Source of the DNA: Proteus faecis
GTDB lineage: Bacteria; Pseudomonadota; Gammaproteobacteria; Enterobacterales; Enterobacteriaceae
DNA: 64,000 nt
Reading direction: 5' to 3'
NCBI RefSeq assembly: GCF_003144395.1
Contig: NZ_PENZ01000037.1
Span: forward strand, 40,266 to 104,265
Position numbers and translations under genes: made by a program. The notes below the pieces were generated by a model. It was not told the origin of the DNA. It made no database searches and saw nothing but the letters and a program-made list of their open reading frames with translations. Below, piece by piece: positions 58,486 to 64,000 of this stretch (positions are counted from its first letter, which is position 1; each line of letters opens with the position of its first letter).

Positions 58486-59853
58486 ATGCAAAAAGAGAAT
58501 CAACTTTCACGAGGATTATCAGGGCGGCACATTCGTTTTATGGCGCTAGGCTCTGCAATCGGTACGGGTTTATTTTATGGCTCTGCGGCCGCTATTGAGA
58601 AAGCGGGTCCTGCAGTATTGCTTGCTTACCTTATTGGTGGAGCAGCAGTATTTATGGTTATGCGTGCATTAGGTGAAATGGCAGTTCATCATCCAGTTGC
58701 AGGCTCTTTCTCACAATATGCAAGCCATTATATGGGGCCTTTAGCAGGCTTCTTAACGGGCTGGAACTACGTTTTTGAAATGCTGATTGTCTGTTTAGCC
58801 GACGTTACAGCATTTGGTTTCTATATGAAACTCTGGTTTCCCGATGTTGATCAATGGATATGGGTATTAGGGATAGTTTGCTTTATTGGCGCCTTAAACC
58901 TTTGCCACGTAAAAATATTTGGCGAAATGGAATTTTGGCTTTCTATCGTTAAAGTCACTGCAATTATTGCCATGATAATTGGTGGCGTTGTCATTATGAT
59001 GTATGGCTTTGGCCAACAAACTGAGCATCCTATTGGTATCTCTAACTTATGGGAGTTTGGCGGTTTTATGCCAAATGGTATTGAAGGGGTTATCGCCTCA
59101 CTTGCCATTGTGATGTTTGCGTTTGGTGGGATTGAAGTGATTGGTATTACTGCCAGTGAAGCTAAAGATCCCGAAAAAACCATTCCCAAAGCAATCAATG
59201 CCGTACCGTTTCGTATCTTATTATTCTATGTACTGACGATTTTCATTCTAATGTGCATTTTCCCTTGGCAACAAATCGGCCATAATGGTAGCCCATTTGT
59301 ACAGATTTTCTCAAATCTAGGGATCAATTCAGCAGCCAATATCTTAAACCTTGTCGTTATCACCGCTGCAATTTCTGCGATCAACAGTGATATCTTTGGT
59401 GCCGGTCGTATGATGTATGGCATGGCGCAAGAAGGACAAGCACCAAAATCCTTTATGAAACTGACTCGTAATGGTGTGCCTTGGATGACAGTATTAGTGA
59501 TGTCTGTCGTGCTATTACTTGGCGTGGTACTTAACTACCTTATCCCTGAGCAAATTTTCGTGTTAATCGCCTCTATTGCAACATTTGCAACAGTTTGGGT
59601 TTGGTTAATGATTTTACTTTCTCAAGTCGCTATGCGTCGTAAGATGAGTGCGGATGAGGTAAAAACACTGAAATTTCCAGTACCATTTTGGCCTGTTGCC
59701 CCCGCTCTGACAATTGTCTTTATGGCGTTTGTTATCGCAATCTTAGGCTATTTTGAGTCAACTAGAATGGCATTGGTTGTCGGTATGGTATGGGTAGCGA
59801 TTTTAACAATTGGCTACTATGTCGGTATCAAACCGAGAATAAACCAGAAGTAA
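58486..59853 (+). CDS. proY: ProY-type amino acid permease (AAT family)
   Basis: 455-residue permease with 12 predicted spans of the amino acid transporter (APC) family. The opening [28 protein letters not shown] matches E. coli ProY (457) closely, as do [28 protein letters not shown] and [14 protein letters not shown]. ProY is called a cryptic proline permease in relatives, but its substrate is not certain and other members carry histidine or GABA. Single gene with its own terminator, next to the convergent methionine gamma-lyase gene, so a role in supplying an amino acid to that enzyme is only a suggestion. Confidence 0.88.
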   Translation: MQKENQLSRGLSGRHIRFMALGSAIGTGLFYGSAAAIEKAGPAVLLAYLIGGAAVFMVMRALGEMAVHHPVAGSFSQYASHYMGPLAGFLTGWNYVFEMLIVCLADVTAFGFYMKLWFPDVDQWIWVLGIVCFIGALNLCHVKIFGEMEFWLSIVKVTAIIAMIIGGVVIMMYGFGQQTEHPIGISNLWEFGGFMPNGIEGVIASLAIVMFAFGGIEVIGITASEAKDPEKTIPKAINAVPFRILLFYVLTIFILMCIFPWQQIGHNGSPFVQIFSNLGINSAANILNLVVITAAISAINSDIFGAGRMMYGMAQEGQAPKSFMKLTRNGVPWMTVLVMSVVLLLGVVLNYLIPEQIFVLIASIATFATVWVWLMILLSQVAMRRKMSADEVKTLKFPVPFWPVAPALTIVFMAFVIAILGYFESTRMALVVGMVWVAILTIGYYVGIKPRINQK

Positions 59854-59876
59854 GTCACATTTCTGTATTAAACAAT

Positions 59877-59905
59877 AAAGGCTGTAGATAATTTCACAGC
59901 CTTTT
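59877..59905 (+). terminator. Terminator of the ProY-type permease gene
   Basis: AAAGGCTGT pairs exactly with ACAGCCTTT across a ten-base loop, then TTTT. It lies in the convergent gap 24 bases after the permease stop. Confidence 0.9.
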
Positions 59906-59940
59906 TCTTTATCACAATCACAATGTATTAACTCAACCAC

Positions 59941-61122
59941 TTAAGCCAGTGCTTGTTCTAGATCAGCAATTAAATCATCCACATCTTCCAGACCAATTGA
60001 TAATCGAATCAAACCATCACTAATACCATGTCGTTGCCGCTCTTCGGCACTATAAGTGGCATGGGTCATTGTGGCAGGATGTTGAGCTAAAGATTCGCAG
60101 TCTCCTAAACTCACTGCTCGACTAAAGAGATTTAAACGATTGAGAAACACTCTACCGGCTTTTATGCCTCCTTTTAGCTCAATAGCTATCATGCCTCCGG
60201 CTAAATGCATTTGACGTTTGGCGAGTTCATGCTGAGGAAAAGAAGCTAATCCCGGATAATGGATAGTTTCAACCTTAGGATTATCTGCAAGATATTCTGC
60301 GATACGTTGTGCATTTTTACAGATTTGCTCCATCCTTATGCCTAGCGTTTTTATTCCTCGTAATATTAATGAAGCATCATGAGGAGACAAACAAGCACCC
60401 GTCATATCCTTTAAACCTTCAACTCGTATTTTGTTTGCCAAGTCATGAGTGGTAATAATAGCACCAGCCGTGACATCTCCATGACCTGATAAATATTTGG
60501 TCATAGAGTGCACAACGATATCAGCACCTAAAGTTAATGGCTGTTGTAAATAAGGTGAGCAATAGGTGCTATCAACCATCACTAAAATATTATGTTGATG
60601 AGCAATTTCAGATATTTTTGCTATGTCGCTAACACGCATATTAGGATTAGCAGGGGTTTCAAAGAAAATTAATTTTGTTTTCTCAGTAATCGCTTCTTTT
60701 AGTTTTTCAAGGTTAGTTAAATCAACGTGCTTTATTTTAACACCAAATTTAACAAGTCCATGATTGAAAAACGTAAAAGTGCAGCCATAAAGCGTCATAT
60801 CAGCAATAAGTTCATCACCCGGCTGAAGTAACGACCAACATGTTGAGGTAATAGCCCCCATTCCTGAAGAAAAAACAATAGCACCTTCACCATTTTCTAA
60901 TTGCGCTAAACGATTTTCTAATAACGCTAAAGTAGGGTTTGAGATCCGAGAATAAAAATGCCCTTTTTCTTTACCCGCAAAACAATCTGCACCGTATTGT
61001 GCTGTTGGAAAAACAAAAGTGGATGTTTGAAAAACAGGAGGCACTAATGCGCCCTGAGAATCTAACGGAGAATAGCCATAATGTATTGCTTGAGTATTAA
61101 AGTGTTTATTACTTTGCGTCAT
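59941..61122 (-). CDS. L-methionine gamma-lyase (PLP enzyme)
   Basis: Cleaves methionine to methanethiol, 2-oxobutyrate and ammonia. 393 residues of the Cys/Met metabolism PLP family. PLP lysine K209 in SMTKYLSGHGD; Y112 and C114 in TLYGCTFTF correspond to Tyr114 and Cys116 that distinguish methionine gamma-lyase from cystathionine lyases; FSSGMGAITS holds the phosphate. CCCR-type closing RLSIGLEDVDDLIADLEQAL. It lies 19 bases after a DUF1641 gene and an SQR-like gene, probably one operon. Homocysteine or cystathionine cleavage remains a less likely alternative. Confidence 0.9.
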   Translation of the reverse strand: MTQSNKHFNTQAIHYGYSPLDSQGALVPPVFQTSTFVFPTAQYGADCFAGKEKGHFYSRISNPTLALLENRLAQLENGEGAIVFSSGMGAITSTCWSLLQPGDELIADMTLYGCTFTFFNHGLVKFGVKIKHVDLTNLEKLKEAITEKTKLIFFETPANPNMRVSDIAKISEIAHQHNILVMVDSTYCSPYLQQPLTLGADIVVHSMTKYLSGHGDVTAGAIITTHDLANKIRVEGLKDMTGACLSPHDASLILRGIKTLGIRMEQICKNAQRIAEYLADNPKVETIHYPGLASFPQHELAKRQMHLAGGMIAIELKGGIKAGRVFLNRLNLFSRAVSLGDCESLAQHPATMTHATYSAEERQRHGISDGLIRLSIGLEDVDDLIADLEQALA

Positions 61123-61141
61123 TATATCTCCTAGTTATTAA

Positions 61142-61540
61142 TTAATCCTCTATTCGTTGGTTATTTTCCCCGATAATTTGAACAGTTCTTAGAATAATTG
61201 AAATTCCTTTAAGGGTATCGGGATTTTTTAATAATGAAAAAGTTGAACCTAATGTATATTTTTTATCTTGATAAATAGATTCTTTCTTTGCCATATTATA
61301 AGCAGCACTCAATTCCCATACTGGAATTAATGTTTCTTCAAAAGCAACTGAAAGTTTTTCTATCGTTGCATTATCTATAATATCTATTGAGTCTGATATT
61401 AAAGATAATAAATCCACGATATTGTCAAAGCGTTTTAATGCTAATAATGGTCTAGCTTTTTCTAATAGATGCTGAAGATGTACTTTATCCTCGTCGGAAA
61501 ACAGTAGTTTTTCTGCCGCGCTTATATTATTTTCGCTCAT
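61142..61540 (-). CDS. DUF1641 domain protein
   Basis: 132 residues from the ATG at 61540, which has AGGGGAAT before it; an in-frame start at 61615 would overlap the upstream flavoprotein gene by 65 bases. Helical protein with LEKARPLLALKRFDNIVDLLSLISDSIDII and a C-terminal LLKNPDTLKGISIILRTVQIIG, typical of DUF1641. Members are often encoded beside formate dehydrogenases or SQR-like flavoproteins; the function is unknown. Here it stands between an SQR-like gene and methionine gamma-lyase. Confidence 0.85.
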   Translation of the reverse strand: MSENNISAAEKLLFSDEDKVHLQHLLEKARPLLALKRFDNIVDLLSLISDSIDIIDNATIEKLSVAFEETLIPVWELSAAYNMAKKESIYQDKKYTLGSTFSLLKNPDTLKGISIILRTVQIIGENNQRIED

Positions 61541-61550
61541 TATTATTCCC

Positions 61551-62744
61551 CTATAATAGTCCTCTAACGGTCGCCCAATATAATCCACGGTTATAACTAT
61601 TACGTAATAATCCACCTAATTTAGTAGGAGGCGTAGGTATTACATCATGTTTATAGTCATACTGTAGTGGCATACCTGCTGATAACCCCATTTGAGCAAC
61701 CGCTTGTACTCGACCATCATAAATCGCCGCAGGGTAGCCATAGCGAAGTTCACCACAAATGTTATTAGCAATCACACCAGCTTGGTTATGACAACTACCA
61801 CCGGCTTTACTGATCGGTAAATCAACGGTATCTCCAATGACATACACTTGATTAAGCCCATAAACTTGTAATGTTTCAGGATCAGTAGGTAACCAACCTT
61901 CACCATTGTTATATTCACTTAACCCTGTATTACGAATCGCTTCAACCGCAGTAATAGGGGGTGTACTCATTAAGATATCAAAAGGTTCTGCTTCACCCTC
62001 TTTTGAGTAAGCAATCTTCTTATCAGGATCAACATGACTCAATGTAAAACCACGCTTAGCTTTTATATCGCGTTCTGAAAATACCGCAGGAAGGACTTCA
62101 CATACCTCTTTTTGCATAAAGAGGCAATTTCTTAAAAGCTGAGAAACCGTAGGATAGGTATAAACAATTTCAATATTTTTTCTAACACGACGTTGACGTA
62201 AGAATTCATCCAACATCAATGTCGTTTCCATTGGTGCGATACCACACTGATGAGGTACATTGGGCGTTTCAGGGAAACTCACTGTAATAAAGACACGCCC
62301 TTTTTCAATTTTAGCGAGTTTATCAGCGAGGTTTCTGGCCGCTTCATATTGATAAAAGTGGCTTCCTGCTTCTTTTAAACCTTCAATACGATGAGGGCTT
62401 GGAACACAACCTGTTGCTAATACAAGAAAATCATAATTGTATTTTTTCTTTGATTCACAATAAATAATTTTATTATTAAAATCAAAGCGCTCAGCTTTAT
62501 CAATAACAAATTCAATTTCAGGTCTTAATAAACTTCTTTCTGAACGCATTAGCTCTTCTTTTAAAAAAAGATTAAATGCAATATACATAAATGCAGGTTT
62601 GTAATAATGATTGGGATTATCTGAAATAAGAGTAATTTTAATTTTATTTGAAAAGATTTCGTCATTTAATTTTTTAGCTAGGATATTAGCAAGAATAGTT
62701 CCACCGGTACCACCACCAATAATAACTATATTTTTTGTCGGCAT
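61551..62744 (-). CDS. Sulfide:quinone reductase-like flavoprotein
   Basis: 397-residue FAD protein. FAD fingerprint IVIIGGGTGGTILANILA (6-23), second ATG-type motif FLVLATGCVPSPHR (107-119) and GDTVDLPISKAGG (FAD tail) near 305. C167 in PHQCGIAPME and C318 in GGSCHNQAG are at positions where SQRs carry their redox-active cysteines. The C-terminus (LLRNSYNRGLYWATVRGLL) could form a membrane-binding amphipathic helix. Likely oxidises sulfide or a thiol and passes electrons to quinone; other substrates possible. Confidence 0.82.
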   Translation of the reverse strand: MPTKNIVIIGGGTGGTILANILAKKLNDEIFSNKIKITLISDNPNHYYKPAFMYIAFNLFLKEELMRSERSLLRPEIEFVIDKAERFDFNNKIIYCESKKKYNYDFLVLATGCVPSPHRIEGLKEAGSHFYQYEAARNLADKLAKIEKGRVFITVSFPETPNVPHQCGIAPMETTLMLDEFLRQRRVRKNIEIVYTYPTVSQLLRNCLFMQKEVCEVLPAVFSERDIKAKRGFTLSHVDPDKKIAYSKEGEAEPFDILMSTPPITAVEAIRNTGLSEYNNGEGWLPTDPETLQVYGLNQVYVIGDTVDLPISKAGGSCHNQAGVIANNICGELRYGYPAAIYDGRVQAVAQMGLSAGMPLQYDYKHDVIPTPPTKLGGLLRNSYNRGLYWATVRGLL

Positions 62745-62921
62745 TTTATTTCCTATATCTAGAGATATTAGATAGACAAAAAAAGTATAGTAAAGGGCGT
62801 TAATATAACAAATAGATTAAATAGATAGATTAGTTAAGTGCAATATAGTTATACTAATAAATATAGTTATATGACATTTAAATATTATATGTTTAATATT
62901 TATTAATGTTATCATAATCAA

Positions 62922-63713
62922 TTAATAGAATGTTGCAATTAAAGGATTATGATCGGATGCATCAGTGATCAACACTTCAGCATTATTTAACGATAGTCCT
63001 CGATAAAAAATATAATCTAACGGTTTGCCAAAGGCTTTAGTACGCCAATCATTATCAAAAATAACTTCTTTAAGTCCTAGTCTTCTCGCAAAACGTTTTA
63101 ATACATTGATTCTTGGACGACTCCACGCATTAAAATCCCCTGCTAAAATAACCGGTCCTTTATGATGCATGATATGAACAGATAAATTGCTCAATTGACG
63201 CTGATAAACATCAACTCCAAAACTAAAATTAATCGCATGTACATTAATGACCATTAAATGATCACCCGTAATTAATGGGTATACCGTAATTAATGCTGAT
63301 TTGGACAGTCGTAAAAAGGGCTCTTTTTCTCTGAGAGGACAGCAATAGATAGGGTGAGAACTTGATAATGTCATTACGCCCGCGGGGTGTTGTTGAAAAG
63401 CTAAAGCAGGAACTTGATCTGCAATCAAATGATGAGCCCCAGCAAAACGTACAAGCTCAGGTGTGGTTTGAGCTTCTTGTAATAAAAGCAAATGCGTATC
63501 TGTTGAAAGTATTTCCAACATATTGCGCCAATTAGGGCGTTGCTGTTTATAGATATTCCAAACCGCAATTTTTAGAATGCCTTCGGTGTAAAGAGGCATT
63601 CCAATAGGTAGAGTATCCTTTCTTTCACTTAAAGGCGGGCTAGGCTCAATTCGCTCAACAGGTTGACCTGCCACAAAACGCACTGAATAAGTCGGTTTTT
63701 TCGCCATTAGCAA
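62922..63713 (-). CDS. yafD: YafD: endonuclease/exonuclease/phosphatase family protein
   Basis: Very close to E. coli YafD (266 residues) over its length: [59 protein letters not shown]. All metal and catalytic residues of the EEP fold are present (Glu of [20 protein letters not shown]). Substrate not known. In E. coli yafD also lies near a tRNA-Asp gene at the end of an rRNA operon, so the order is conserved. Alternative ATG two codons in (MAKK). Confidence 0.93.
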   Translation of the reverse strand: MLMAKKPTYSVRFVAGQPVERIEPSPPLSERKDTLPIGMPLYTEGILKIAVWNIYKQQRPNWRNMLEILSTDTHLLLLQEAQTTPELVRFAGAHHLIADQVPALAFQQHPAGVMTLSSSHPIYCCPLREKEPFLRLSKSALITVYPLITGDHLMVINVHAINFSFGVDVYQRQLSNLSVHIMHHKGPVILAGDFNAWSRPRINVLKRFARRLGLKEVIFDNDWRTKAFGKPLDYIFYRGLSLNNAEVLITDASDHNPLIATFY

Positions 63714-63890
63714 CCTCAGGTAAACAGCAAGATCTCTTGCTATAACTGAAGTATACCAAAGGCAAGCTTCACTCTCATCCTTTAAAAGGACATCATTATC
63801 AACAAAAGTAATTATTTTTATACATAATAGTCATGTTTACTTAAAATCATCTGATTAATTGATGCTTAGCTCTAAATTTTAAGCAAAAAA

Positions 63891-63916
63891 AAACCTAAGT
63901 CGTTAGACTTAGGTTT
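63891..63916 (-). terminator. Terminator downstream of tRNA-Asp
   Basis: AAACCTAAGTC pairs exactly with GACTTAGGTTT around a four-base loop and, on the minus strand, ends in a run of eight or more Ts. Likely the end of the transcript that carries tRNA-Asp. Confidence 0.92.
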
Positions 63917-63924
63917 CTTAATGT

Positions 63925-64000
63925 TGGCGGAACGGACGGGACTCGAACCCGCGACCCCCTGCGTGACAGGCAGGTATTCTAACCAACTGAACTACCGCTC
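63925..64000 (-). tRNA. tRNA-Asp (anticodon GTC), first base cut by window edge
   Basis: On the minus strand the sequence ends ...GGTTCGAGTCCCGTCC GTTCCGCCA with the encoded CCA, contains the anticodon stem-loop CCTGCCTGTCACGCAGG (anticodon GTC) and D-loop AGTTCAGTTGGTTAGA. It is 76 bases of an expected 77; the first G lies beyond base 64000. One base differs from E. coli in the D-loop (TTGG versus TCGG). Probably the distal tRNA of an rRNA operon. Confidence 0.97.

Noticed and set aside
1..64000. CRISPR array or cas genes
   Set aside because: No regularly spaced repeats and no Cas-like ORF seen anywhere in the window.

Overview
The window reads as a contiguous piece of chromosome from a low-GC enterobacterium of the family Morganellaceae, most likely Proteus. 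The evidence is gammaproteobacterial gene order at several loci (ftsB-ispD-ispF-truD-surE-pcm-nlpD-rpoS; yafD beside tRNA-Asp), an AT-rich composition, and a chaperone-usher fimbrial operon carrying MrpJ-type regulators, which is a Proteus hallmark. A csc-type sucrose locus hints at the sucrose-positive P. vulgaris side of the genus, but species cannot be fixed from sequence reading alone.

Layout. 1-5 kb: htpG (cut by the window edge, with a heat-shock promoter), purT with a PurR box, rarD. 4-8 kb: cscK, cscA and cscR with two LacI-type operators between the divergent cscK and cscA; no sucrose permease is present. 8.3-13.4 kb: a LuxR-type regulator with a degenerate receiver domain, a three-gene phospholipid-type module (CDP-alcohol phosphatidyltransferase, acyltransferase, CdsA-like) and a CAAX-like membrane protease. 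13.7-23.4 kb: allS, convergent with an operon allF-allG-allH-allK-MFS (oxamate carbamoyltransferase and carbamate kinase, yielding ATP from carbamoyl phosphate), then a 1.15 kb non-coding stretch and a DASS anion transporter. 23.4-30 kb: an eight-gene fimbrial operon. 30.6-33.7 kb: a decayed histidine phosphatase, a VanW-domain protein, a Dyp peroxidase and a small lipoprotein.

33.9-35.5 kb is an island scar just upstream of mutS: a Fic gene lacking a normal 5' end, an opposite-strand 54-residue ORF, strong inverted repeats, and a chimeric ORF joining an integrase piece to an ATPase piece, all bracketed by a 10-bp direct repeat. mutS follows, then two unknown membrane genes and rpoS, which is separated from nlpD by a strong terminator and about 0.6 kb of leader.

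47.4-57 kb: the stress/isoprenoid/division cluster ends at ftsB, then the sulfate assimilation genes cysJ-I-H-G-D-N-C run on one strand, so siroheme synthase (CysG) sits with the sulfite reductase that needs its product. 57-58.3 kb: convergent queD and queE (queuosine precursor). 58.5-62.7 kb: a ProY-type permease and a sulfur-handling trio (methionine gamma-lyase, DUF1641 protein, SQR-like flavoprotein). The window closes with yafD and tRNA-Asp(GTC), probably the tail of an rRNA operon.
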